Part shown: positions 1 through 11,250 of the stretch, one piece after another
Layout of the letters: each line of letters opens with the position of its first letter
How positions within the stretch are numbered: the stretch's first letter is position 1
Assembly (NCBI GenBank): GCA_021397835.1
Contig: JAJFZO010000407.1
Span: 5,890,001-5,954,000, forward strand
Reading direction: 5' to 3'
From: Moringa oleifera
Taxonomy: Eukaryota; Streptophyta; Magnoliopsida; Brassicales; Moringaceae
Length of the DNA stretch: 64,000 nucleotides
Program-made: the position numbers and the translations under genes
Notes under the pieces: generated by a model
The model's input: the letters and a program-made list of their open reading frames with translations, nothing else
Told to the model about the DNA's origin: nothing
Database searches by the model: none

Positions 1-172
1 TTCTGGGGCACTATTTGGGATTCGTAACCTGTGTCAAGCTTTTATCATTCAGATAGATATTAAACATGCTGCATTTAGATCAACTTCATGAATCATAAGT
101 TATGCATTGGTTAACACACACTGTAAGTTGTTTGTGATGCCAATAGTCAAGTCTTCTTTTGATTTTTTTCAG

Positions 173-633
173 GTTGGAATAATCTTATACCTTCCAACAA
201 TGGATGCCCGCCAGAGAAAGGAGATAACAGAAGAATTCTTCCACTATAGGCATCTAACACAAACACAGTTGTGGGATCGATATTCTGCCTATGAACATTG
301 GGCTAAAATCGAGGTGCTAATCACATATTGCATAATCTCCTTTCATTGATCTTGTATTTCAAGATCATGATTCCGGATTCAAATTCTTCACACATTATGA
401 CTACCATGTGGTTCTTCACACACAATCATTCTGTAATTTGCTGCTTTCTTATTCGAACATTGTGTTGTGCGCAGGTTCCAAAGGATAAGGATGAACTATC
501 TGCACTGCAAGCAAGGTTAAGAAAGCGTTTTCCAGTGGATGCATACATTAAAGCAAGAAGGGAATTCGATCCTAACAGGATCCTATCAAATAGCATGCTG
601 GAAAAGCTGTTCCCCCTGTCTGATTCTGTCTGA
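173..633 (+). CDS. GLDH: L-galactono-1,4-lactone dehydrogenase, C-terminal two exons (partial)
   Basis: This is the 3' end of the gene for the last enzyme of plant ascorbate synthesis, which oxidises L-galactono-1,4-lactone and passes electrons to cytochrome c at the mitochondrial inner membrane. The family is also needed for complex I assembly. Two exons are seen, 173-313 and 475-633. Each is preceded by a pyrimidine-rich stretch ending in AG, the intron begins GT, and both junctions are phase 0. The joined C-terminus carries family-typical strings such as EFFHYRHLTQ, SAYEHWAKIE, RKRFPVDAY and FDPNRILSN, ending about ten residues later with TGA. The FAD-binding part and the start lie before the window; bases 1-172 are intron. 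The assignment rests on recalled family sequence and is strong. Confidence 0.93.
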
Positions 634-753
634 GATGTTTCAATTGTTGATTCTTTATCTATCAAGTCCTTGGATTTCCATTGTACATTAGACTAAGATA
701 AAATGACTACTGTGGAGGTGGACGTCTTGTATATTACAAGGATTTTAATTTGT

Positions 754-759
754 AATAAA
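754..759 (+). terminator. Likely polyadenylation signal of GLDH
   Basis: A canonical AATAAA lies 121 nt after the GLDH stop codon in a T-rich 3' flank. It is the only perfect hexamer close to the stop. Transcript ends were not observed, so this is inference from motif and position. Confidence 0.5.
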
Positions 760-1069
760 TCCTGGAAATGCTTAGACTTTTATTGCTTCAACCTATTGAC
801 TCCCTGAGGAAGGAGAGAATCAGGAAACCTGGAGCTTGAAACTCGGACCTCCGTGATCTGGTCCTTTCCATTTGGGTTTTTACTAGAGATTGTGTCAGAA
901 AATTTGTTGGATTCATGGTTTTTCTCGAAATATAAATAAGGGTAAAGATTATCTCTTTGAATAATATGAGACAACATTGAGGATAGGCATGGTCTCTGTC
1001 AGAAATACAATCAGTTCAGAGTATACAAACAGACATCATCAACCAACAGAGATATCTTGGCTGGAATCA

Positions 1070-1470
1070 TCAGTCAAAGCATTCTTGGCAGAGCCAGCAG
1101 CAGCAAAGGGCAAAGAGGCTGCGAGATTAAGCAGCAATCAGAAGAACAGACAGAAGTCTCAGTGGATAATTACTCGAGTCTGTCTTTGATACCTTGTCCT
1201 AACTATCTTTTTATACTGATAAGAAGATGTTTTTTTTTTTTTGCACTTACCATCCCTCGATGAACCCTTTCTCTCCTTTGGTCTTCTTGCGGAACATATG
1301 ATGATGCTTCTCTTTGGGGACTTTCTCCTTACAACAATCTGTGAACCAGAAAACAACAGAACATATAGAACATACAGAGATGAGATCCTGTCTGAAACAT
1401 CTCATGCATGAAAAGAAAAAAACAATCCACTAGAAAGGATAACTTGACCTGGTTTGTCTGACTTGGCCAT
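1070..1470 (-). CDS. CYSTM-type cysteine-rich transmembrane module protein, three tiny exons
   Basis: Splicing by eye gives a 52-residue protein from exons 1449-1470 (22 nt), 1251-1338 (88 nt) and 1070-1118 (49 nt). Introns are 110 and 132 nt, with donors GTCAAG and GTAAGT and acceptors ending CACAG and CGCAG. Phases agree at both junctions. The product starts MAKSDKP, has a Cys pair at 9-10, a Lys/His-rich middle (residues 11-31), and ends with GFIEGCLFALCCCWLCQECF and a final Asp. That Cys-rich hydrophobic tail after a charged linker is the signature of CYSTM proteins, small membrane-anchored proteins linked to stress and metal tolerance that can dimerise through the tail. A TATA box lies about 80 nt upstream. 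The gene is convergent with GLDH. The first donor is weak (GTCAAG), so the 22-nt exon is the least certain part. Confidence 0.78.
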
Positions 1471-1545
1471 TTCAGACCTGAGACTCAACAAACTATGACT
1501 CTCTAGCTCTTCTTTCACTCTAGTATGAACTTGCAACTAAGATCA

Positions 1546-1564
1546 CTTATATATCTATATATAC
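1546..1564 (-). promoter_or_regulatory. TATA box of the CYSTM gene
   Basis: On the minus strand two overlapping-style TATA elements, GTATATATAG (1564-1555) and TATATAAG (1553-1546), sit about 75-95 nt upstream of the CYSTM start codon. This is normal spacing for a short plant 5' leader. The position supports the proposed start but is not proof. Confidence 0.5.
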
Positions 1565-4500
1565 TTGGAATAATCACCTCTGTGGAATTGCCATAAGTAA
1601 TTTTTGTGCTCTAAAGTTGCTTTCTCATAGGACGGTAATTAAAAATTCTAATTCCCTATCGTCTTATATATATACATATTATAGATTTGAAGTGTACATC
1701 ACCATGCATGCTTTTAAAATATCAAGTCTAGGTTTGATTTGGATCCTAACATTCTTTATTTCCTGAAGAGAATAAAAGGAAAAGCAAGAATAAGTGCGAC
1801 AGCCTCTCAACGCATGCAGTTTGATTTTAAAATAAAGGATGATTTCGTATATGTAACTTTCTTGCTATACATGTGAACATGAACATGTCGCTTTGCGACT
1901 TTGGTATTTGAATCTAAATCGACTGCAAAAAAGGATATGTGCCAATTCTTGTTATTCCATTTTAGTGGAGACTATCAAAATAATTCAATTTTATTCCATT
2001 AAAGTGGATTCCTAATATGATTTGATGGAGAGAGATGGGCTCGATTCGGGTTGCCCAATTTTGGGCCAACAAAATTGGGCCGCTTCCAAATTATTAGGAC
2101 CCAACATCTTAGCATGAATAAATTAGGTCTTTGACCGTACAATTCTACCTTCATTTATTGAATTTGTACAAAGATTCAATTGGGAAAAGATAATGTAAGA
2201 GACTAAAGATTTGGTATGTCTGCCTTTATTACACAATCTAAAGCTGCAAACGTTGGATTATTGGTCTGTTTCCTCAGAGAAATTGATTGCTTTGGATTTT
2301 ACCCTTTTCTTTTTTCTTAGTTAAAACACTAAAATGAAAAATAATGAAAGTGGGTAAAGAGGAAGAGACATGATCCGATGACTTTGGGTCTTGGGACATC
2401 TTAATTTCACCTGTCCCACTCCTTGTCCCAGCCCAGCCCGACAAAAAGCCACCCTAGGAGTGAGACCCATTAATAATACAATTTTGATAATACCCAAAAG
2501 AAAATAATAATATAAGATAAGATCAAAGATGTAAATAAATAATAAAATGTTGCATGGCGTGGACCGTATATTCCTTTAGGGTTAGATTGTATGAGGGTTT
2601 TATTGAAAAGGGTATGAATCAAATTTGATGAAATGTATGTATGATTAAATTGGATTATTCTATTTGGATGGTTTGGAAGAAGTGGGTGTTAATCGCCAAC
2701 ATTTTCATGTGGGATGATTTTGTTTGTACTCTTCAATTAAACCCCAATAATGTTCTCTTGTCTACCTATCCCACTTTCTCACCTCAACTACATGCACTTG
2801 TCCCACCAATTCCAAGAAAAAGATTAGCAACACAAATAAATAAAACCTTGGAAGTGATCAACGAAGATGTTGAGCATATCATAATCAATAATCTATGCAC
2901 ACAACAGGATTATTATATCTTTTTGAGTATAAAGTGCAGATCTTTTTTTGGTTACCGAAGTTAATTTCTTCCATGTTTGACACCGAAGAATACTTGCTTA
3001 CTACCTCCATACTTGTGTACCTTCTGCCTCATGATCCGCAGACATGGCTGACCAGATCTTAATTGAACTTATTAATGCTTTGAAACGTCTAGTGATGTTC
3101 ATGGCTACTTGCATAATAATCTCTCTCTTGCTCTCTCTATTAACACATCCATCATGTATCATCTTCACCACTTTCATGATCGTGATTTTGGGGCAGCGAG
3201 TATTGAGCAAGTAGGGAAAGAGGCGAATGGTATTTGGTGCATAGAGCAGCTTCATTAGTACTGAACAAAAGAAAAGAATGTGACAACATGGAACCCTAAC
3301 TAGTTCCTTTAAACGGGAATGATATGTATGTTCGATCTTCATGAGATTTGATTTCGAATCAGCAGGGCATTCATTTTTGGTATCAAGAGATGCACCAAGA
3401 ATTGATATTCTTTTAATATTCAATTGACTATTAATTATATGATTTAATTTGGAAGCTAATAAACATATAACATTCTTCTTAATTTTAAAATTCGAGGAAG
3501 ATAATAGACAAATATGTAATGGCTCAATCAACAACATTATACCTTATATGTCCTAATTAATAAGCATAAAAAAAGTCCTTGCATCTCTCCCATATATCAT
3601 ATATCATGCCAATTGATCAATATATTTGGTGGACCGACTCCAATATCCATCTTCAGTAGAAATATTATTACATGGTTCGGATGAACCGAATCATCAGTGC
3701 TTCTCAGAATATAGATTTTAAATTCATGGAATATTGTCAGTTCCTTGATGCAATCAAAATTAGCAAATTAAGGTTTATTCCATAAGCCATAGCTAGCTTC
3801 TGTTAATTGTGTTTTCTCGTAATTAAGAAGGGGAGGAAAACCGGAAGAAACGTACAATAATATTTTAACGCAATTAATCCTTGCCATATATATACAATAT
3901 TCCTTAATTTCCCTGGCATCCCCTTTTCATCAAACAAAATTAAGAATGGAGCATTGAGTAATTGCTTATTATTATTGAGTGGTTCTTAACAAAGAAGAAC
4001 TATGAAAGTTGCACAGAAAAGAATGAGCAACAATACTCAAGATCACATGCGTGCAGCCAGAAATAGATTTAATTCTCTATATGCCATGTCTTATATAAGT
4101 TTGGTTAATTCCAGCCAACCCTAATAGGATGCCATTACATGTTTCAACAAGCTAATTAAGAACATTATGGGCATAAAAAAACTATACTATATGATAATCA
4201 TACATGAGAGAAATCTTTTACCAAATGTAAGTCAATTTGATCTGGTATATAGTTGAATTACAGAATCTGCAGGAGGATCAACCAGGACACAAAAACATAT
4301 GGGAACTAATAGTTTCTTGTAAGAAATTAACAGCTTTCTGCATGAACCATGAATTCTTGCAAAACCTTGTGTTTATGAAATGTGACTATGGAATGTCATC
4401 AATGAAGGGAAAAAGAAGAAATCACTGTAATAATTGAGAGTTTCAGACTCAAAAGGAAGAAACAACTTGCAGCTGAACATACATATACAATGGAGCTACC

Positions 4501-6280
4501 TTTATAATATATATAGCATGTCCTTTTAACGAAAAAACCCAGTAAATAATAGACTACTCTACTGCCCTACCACGTGAGACAAAAGGCTGCTAGGACTTTC
4601 TGCCTAAGCAACTAACAAATACCAATGTTTCTTCTAACAGAATATATTCTCTTCTATCTTATACTAATAGAAGAGTGTTGATGAAACATGTTAGCTAGAA
4701 CCTTAACAACAAATTCCTGGTCAGCAAAGTGGACTTTCTGGCATTTGGGCATCTCATTGCTCTCCTTTGAATTTTGCTAATTAGTGTATCTACGAAAGTT
4801 AACTCAAAGAATTAAGGGAAATGAAGAATGCTACATAAAAATATTTCTATTTGGTTTACATATACTTTCTCTGAATGAAAGAACATCAAGACAGGATCAT
4901 CGAATCTTCAAGGGAGGCTTGTTATTGGTATATGTCATATTCTTAACTACAAAGTAAGAGCATTAAGGCTTAATGAACAACGAGCAAAAGTGGTATTTTC
5001 CCCTTCTTACATCAATCTTTTGCTTGAGCAACTGACAATGAGATTAGTTCAAAGGGATAAGAGAGGAGACACAAAGAATATTACATGACTGTGTGGCTAT
5101 TGCAAAAATATATGGGGTAGGAGAGTATCTTCACACCTAGGTACCCGCTGCCTGCAAAAGAAATATAATAAGACCAAAGAAGAGAACAAAAAGGACTTAG
5201 GGTTTGTGTAGTATCCCAAATGTTAACAGAGGATAATTGTTTTTTTTTTTCACTTTTTTTCTGAGGAAAAAGAGCAAGAACTTAAAAACACTGTAACTTT
5301 TTAATTGAATTGGAAGTATGATTAAGAGGCTGAAAATGGCAAGAGGAGTAAAAGATGAGGGATTACTTGGAGGAATCCAGAGTTGGGTATGTGAAGCTGC
5401 TTGTCTAGTCACACTCATTGTTGCATACATGCAAGACAACTAATCAATTTTTGTCCAATAAAACCCACATGATTTTTCCCTAAATTAATTCAACAAGAAA
5501 ACAAGAGACAATCAAGTTTCTTTAAGAACACAAGAATCCTTCAAAGCAAATGGGAAAATTTTGAAAGAGACAGCTCATTTCCCTCATTAGAATATGCAAG
5601 TATCCATGTCCAAACAAAAATTCTACAACAAGTCTACAAGAAGCCAAGAATCAAAATTTCCCCTTCTTAATCACTTGCTAATGCAGATATTATAATTATC
5701 GGTGTTGTATATCTAATCATAAGTATAGATGTACGTATATATAGTTAGTATAGTGTATATTATAGTATACAAGGGGAGGGTGGGTACAGGGATCAAGCTG
5801 CTGGTAAAGGAGACAATAAATAGGGCATGATATTAGATACTATCAATAAATACAAAGGACTTGACAGGCCAGTTTGAAAAGATTGACCTGCCTCTCTCCT
5901 CCACCAAAAACCCCAAAGAGCAAATCTCAGATTCTCCTTGTCTCATCTCCCATGGAAAAAAGAAAATCCTATCTCCAATGAAACTGCACTTCATTTCATG
6001 ATCAGTGAGAGCCTACAAAAAAAACCAAAGGAAAAACCCACAAAAGCAAAGGTAGAAAGAAGAGGGAAGTAAAAGCGAAGCACTGACAAAAAGAAAAACC
6101 AATATAACTCCAATAACAATCGAGCTCCATCAGTTTCCATGAACTATTTTGCTTGCTTGCTTGTCTTTCACCATCCATGGATATGTAGAGATATGCCTAT
6201 ATAATAAAGAGAGGGAGAGAGAGAAAGAGAACGAGGGAGGGAGAGAGAGGGAGGGAGGGAGAGAGATATTTATAAATATA
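1565..6280. other. Gene-free interval between the CYSTM and BOP genes
   Basis: AT-rich DNA with no recognised gene. The longest open frame is 178 codons on the minus strand (3001-3537); it resembles no family I know and is treated under findings. The end nearest BOP (about 5900-6287) probably holds the BOP 3' UTR. It includes a purine tract from about 6209 to 6266 made of GAGAGA and GGGA units. No tRNA, known miRNA or transposon ends were seen. Confidence 0.5.
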
Positions 6281-6287
6281 GATGGAG

Positions 6288-8706
6288 CTAGAAGTCATGA
6301 GAGTGCTGATACATTGTCGGGTCGTGTCGGTTCATGGCGTCCCTTTGACTATTGTGGCTGCTATCATCACCGTCACCGTCCATTCTTGATCCCATATGTG
6401 CAGAACCTGCGGCACCGAGATTGAGATAAACCAGTCTTGAGTCCAAGTTAAGGTTAGCAAGATTGCTGCCGCTGCTGCTGGTATTATGTTCTTCGCTCAT
6501 GGGTGGATATATAGCAGTGGAAGTAGGCGCATTAACGCTCCCTTCTTCGCGCGAAATGACCAATGCTGCGGATTGGACGAGCTCAAGGCAAAGCCTAAGC
6601 TTGTTCGGTTCAATGTGGGTGAGCCCCGGTACTGCACCTTTGAACAAGAAATCGGAGGTTAGGGTTCGAAGAATGTCCAAAGGAGTGATCCCGTCGACGG
6701 TTCTTACATTAGGGTCTGCGTGGTGGTCAAGAAGGACAGCAACCATGTCCGGTGACACCATTTCTGCAGCAATGTGAAGTGGGGTCTTGCCTGCAGGCCC
6801 GGCAGGATAGTTAACATCAGCTGCACCCAACTCCAACAACGCCTTAACAACCTCTCGACTACAATTTTCCACAGCGTAGTGTAAGGCCAATGCTTCATCA
6901 AGATTTAGTCCTTCACCCATTACCATAAGCTTCACAAGTTCAACATCGGATGAGTCCAGCGCCCGTCTCATTCGCCGAATCTTCTGGTCTTCAAGGTCAG
7001 CAGCAGCAGTAAGATCATGGTGGTGGGGGTGGTGGTGATGGTGCGATATGAGGGAACGGCGAGCAAGAGATGACTTAAGGCGCAGCTCTTCAATTTTGGC
7101 GACAACATCGATGGGGAGGTGCTTGGCGAGGACTTCAGGTGGTAGGCCTGATTTGGCCACTAAGTGGGAGCAAGTCGTCCAAAGTTGGTGCATGTCTTGC
7201 TTTCTTGAGGCTATTAGCACTTTCATTACGTCTTCGATTGAGGCCTTCTCGACCATGCTGGCCAATTGTTTCTGGAAAAATCAAGACAAGGTAAGTGGAA
7301 TTAGATTGGGAATGAGTGGATGCTTGGGATGTTTTTGGTGCATTGGTTAAAATGATGGGATGTTGGTGCAGAATTGTGTTTTATATGTTGCTTCGTTTGT
7401 GGAGTAGGTTTTTGTTTTCCCCCTTTTACCAGTCTTGAAGCCAAATGAGGAAAGTGAATGTTTGGGAAAGATTTGGCTGTGTTTACTGTGGAAGACAAGA
7501 CTGAGGAACTCCATCAAGATCTAAATTTAGAAAATTCTTGGGTTTGCAACATCTAGATGAGGAACCCCAATTCGAGAAACACAAAAATGGAAGGGCATGA
7601 AGCCAATAGATATCAAACCATTATGAACAACACCATAATCAAAAGAAAATACTGAATCTTGATCACGGTCAACTGTACGAGAAAGAAAAGGAAAGAAGGA
7701 GAATAGGAGAAGAAAGAGCAGATTGAGACAGTAAGCTAGATATTGATAATTGAAGCAATTAATGTTTGAATCCGAAGGCTTTTGCAGAAACTGAAAAAAG
7801 AAGATTTTCTGTGGCAGAGAAGAGAAAAAAGTACTAAATCAGCGTGAGATCAAATCTAACTGTTTGAAACGAAGAAGATTGAGGACAAAGATTTAACAGT
7901 AAGGGTTTCAGATTGTGAAACAGCAAGCAGTAACACGCACTTCATTAAAATACCAACGGATTATTAAATTCCCCCGAAAGAATAATAGCAGTAGTGAGTG
8001 AAAATGAAAACCCACCTCAGGAAAATATCTCATCCCACTTCCCCAAAACCAGAACCCAGTAATTGTCCCAATACCCAAAACAGCATAATACACGCAAGTT
8101 CAGTCCCACTAATCAAAGATTCAGACAGAGAGAGAGAGAGAGAGAGAGAGGGGAGAAGAAGAAGAAGAAGAAGAAAGGAAAACAGAAAGACAAAGTTGAT
8201 GATGATGACGACAAGCAACAAGAACATGTAGATAAAACCTGAGTGAGCAATGCAAGCTGTTCAACACCGAAGTATCTAGCAGCGGCGAGAGTATCAAGAG
8301 CAAGATCAACGGCTGAGGTGCAATGTGTATGCCAACACCCTCTCTCTCCGCAATTAGGCCTTGGCTCGTGCTTTTGTGGCACAATAGAGACTTGTCCACT
8401 ATACAAGAACTGCAACAGCAACAAGAACACCTCATACCCCACCGAGTTCACCGGTATGACCCCAGGCCTCGATGCTGGGCCGGTGGCGCCGCTCATTCTT
8501 GACCCTGCAGGGTCAAGCCCGGATGGCGGGTCGGGTCCGCAGAAGAATTTCCTGAAGAAAAGGCTTCTGGCGGCTAAGATGCACCTGTGGGCATGGACTA
8601 GCCGACCCTCTACACTGAAAGTCACATCAGAGAAAGCTTGGCCGTTGATGAGCAGGTTGAGGTAGTCTAGCGACAGAGATCTTAAGGTTTCTTCAAGGGT
8701 ACTCAT
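6288..8706 (-). CDS. BOP: BLADE-ON-PETIOLE-type BTB/POZ-ankyrin transcriptional co-activator
   Basis: NPR1-family co-regulator that binds TGA bZIP factors and CUL3 ligases, patterning leaf base, organ boundaries and abscission zones in nucleus and cytoplasm. Exons are 8239-8706 and 6288-7271, joined in phase 0 (donor CTCAG/GTTTTA, acceptor TTCCAG/AAACAA), giving 483 residues; family members are about 470-490. The BTB domain spans roughly residues 24-150, interrupted by a Gly/Pro-rich loop, and contains a C2HC-like zinc motif (Cys119, Cys124, His126, Cys129). Ankyrin repeats occupy about 260-357, including KTPLHIAAE and GITPLDIL. A His-rich stretch lies at 233-241. The C-terminus has the conserved NLNLDSRLVYLNLG block. 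The single intron at this place is typical of BOP genes; NPR1 genes have more. BOP1 and BOP2 cannot be separated here. Confidence 0.96.
8127..8175. repeat. (AG)12 microsatellite followed by GAA repeats in BOP intron 1
   Basis: Twenty-four bases of perfect AG (8127-8150) are followed by GGGAGAA and several GAA units to about 8175. On the BOP sense strand this is a CT/TTC tract starting about 64 nt inside the intron from the donor site. Confidence 0.95.
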
Positions 8707-8808
8707 GGTTCTTTCTCTTCAAGCAAGCCTGGTAATTAGCTAGGGTTGCCTCTTCTTAGCGCGTACGAGAAGGAAAGAGAGAGAAATAGAAAGAAATAGC
8801 AAGGAACC

Positions 8809-8834
8809 GAGAGAGAGAGAGAGAGAGAGAGAGA
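8809..8834. repeat. (GA)13 microsatellite in the BOP 5' leader or promoter
   Basis: Perfect GA dinucleotides for 26 bases, about 100 nt upstream of the BOP start codon, with further GAGA stretches at 8775-8785 and near 8940 and 9023. As (CT)n on the sense strand this is typical of plant 5' leaders and of GAGA-motif binding sites for BPC factors. Confidence 0.9.
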
Positions 8835-11062
8835 TAGGCTAAGAAGTGCAGAGATAGGAAGAAATCATTTGGGTTGTTGTGTTATTTTTGAGGCTATTGA
8901 TCCTTTCAGGATTGATGATGCTACTGTTATTGTTATCGTGAGAGAGAGATTCTCCCTCACGATGGAGTGATGTGGTGTGTTTGCGTTGCGTTTGTGTTGA
9001 TAGATATTTTTTTTCCCCTTTAGAGAGAGAGAAAGAGCAATATGGATGGCTGTTCTGGGCGGCTGGGGGTATTTAACAATAAATCTCGCCAAATTAATTA
9101 TGCCATGACTTTTCACAGAATAACCCCGTCAGGGACAGCAGAGGAAATCATGATTTCGATTGAACTAAGATCAATTATCCGCATGATTAGCTCGTGTTTA
9201 TTTCTTACTACTCTCTTAAAATCATAATTATCTTACTTCCCAACCAATACCAACCCTCCCCCTAATTAGCCCCGTTCTTCCATCACTACTAAATAAGCAA
9301 ATCAACATAAAATTTTTAATTTAATCTTCAGACAAATATGATCAACATACCTCATATTAGTGCACAATTTATATGCTTCTAATTTATTGGGTCTTATTTT
9401 GACATTAAGATCAATGGGGAAATAGCTAACTAAGAAGAGAGATAATTAATTTCCAAATCTAATCATTGGTTTCTTTTTTCTTTTTTTTTCTCTAAGTGGA
9501 CAAATGGAATTACATGGGTGCAAAAAGATTGGCAAGTCAAATCGGAAAAAAACTATACATCAAAGATTGAGACATTATTGAGTTACTTGTGATCTTGACC
9601 AATTTTGGTCCGACTCAATGACCAAAGTTTTTCATAAACTTAAAGAGAATAATGAAATTGTTCTTGTTAAACGAATTTTGGTTTCTGTCCGATCAATTGA
9701 ACAACTACATAGTTTGCCGTATTTACAAGCAAAATGTTGAATTTTTCAAACTAATTTCTGGCAGCTCTATATTAATTTCTTGATCTTTTTGGAGCTATTC
9801 CATTAATTTACCAAATGGAAGGACAATATTTTGTTTTTTTTAATTCTCTTTGCTGGTTGTCAAGGCAACAGGATAAGATTATAAAAATTTGCTCATAATA
9901 GCATTCATAATTAATTAGGTGCTAAATTGCCTACCTTGCTTGATGCATTCACCTTTATTAGTATATTAATTTGTAATCAAATTGCATAATTCGGCATAAT
10001 AATTCATAGATTGGAAAGAACATGTTATTAAATTTTGCATAAAGTTAGACGATTTTGTTAATTGAATCGAGAAATTAATATAAACGATAGAGAAGTATGG
10101 GCCATAATTTGAGCCACACATCATGTTGGTGGTTGAAGGATGAAGTGAGGTACTTAGATGGATGAGATCCACAAAATTCCCAATCATTTTTGTCATCATA
10201 CGATCCAATTGTAATTCAATACCAACATCTAATTATATAATTAATTAATTGCTCTTTCAATTAAATTTATTATTCTTATTAAAGCAATCCCTTTTACAAA
10301 ATTCTCCGTATCTTATTTTTAAGATTACCATTCTTTCATTAAGTTACTATGACATATTAATTATGAAAAAAAATTAAAAAACCTCTTTTGGGTATCAAAA
10401 TCATGAATTCAATAGAGAGGATGTGCACGAAATGAATCAAAATACTTTATTAATATGAGTTGTTCTACAATTTTTAAGAGATGTTGATAAACGATCGTTT
10501 AAGAAAATAAATTGTTAATATGATAAACAATGAAAATATTTTTTAAAAATATTTTTCTTGAAAGAACTCAAGAAAAGCTTAAATCAAAAGAAGATTTTTA
10601 TTTAATATTACTAATAAATCTTTTAGCATATGATTAAAGTAAAAAGATCAATGCAATTAATCATCACGAGCATACAAGCATTCATGCAAGATGGGTGTTG
10701 GGTATTGGATGACTCATTTACCTTGTTGATGCTGAAGAACCCTTACCAACATGGTCATCGAATCGAAACGTTTGAAGAAAGAGGAACGTTTCTAGAAGTT
10801 GGAAGGTGGTGGATGGATTGGCATTAGTAAAATCGTAGGGTTTTGAGTTTTGAGTAAGGGGGGCCAAAAAAAAAAAAAGGAGGGAAAGTGCATGGGGAAA
10901 CGTGAAGGCCGGGTCTATGGGATTCGTATTCAAAGTTATGGGGAGTGGTTCCCAACAACAACAAGAAAACAACAACAACAACAACATTATCGAAACTCAA
11001 ATTAATTTTTGTTGTTGTTGGTTGGGGTCCAGAGACCAGAAATTTCAAAAAAAGAAAAAAAC

Positions 11063-11093
11063 CTGCACGTGAGACAACTCTTTGCACGTGCAG
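11063..11093. promoter_or_regulatory. Paired G-box inverted repeat
   Basis: CTGCACGTG (11063-11071) and CACGTGCAG (11085-11093) are perfect inverted copies separated by 13 bases, and the right arm is itself part of the 10-bp palindrome TGCACGTGCA. CACGTG is the G-box bound by bHLH and bZIP factors. No gene start is recognised nearby, so a regulatory role is inference. Confidence 0.4.
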
Positions 11094-11194
11094 AAAAGAA
11101 AGTGCAGGGTACGGCTTCTGTTAAGACTTTTGTAGTCGTGTCTCTGGTAATAAAAATTCAACCTCACCCCCTCTTTACTTTTACTTGTTCCTTT

Positions 11195-11250
11195 TTCCCT
11201 CTCTCTCTCTCTCCCCCCCCCTCTCTCTCTCTTCTTTTCTTTCTTTTTTT
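11195..11250. repeat. CT microsatellite with internal C run and T-rich end
   Basis: Alternating CT units with an internal run of eight or more C, continuing to TTCTTTT and poly-T. Open frames that cross it are low-complexity and were not called as genes. Confidence 0.8.

Noticed and set aside
328..474. Upstream part of the frame containing the last GLDH exon
   Set aside because: It is intron sequence read through; the exon begins after GCGCAG at 474.
8113..8238. Extension of BOP exon 1 frame past 8239
   Set aside because: The extra residues are translation of the intron start and its AG/GAA microsatellite; a clean donor at 8238 joins the homologous second exon.
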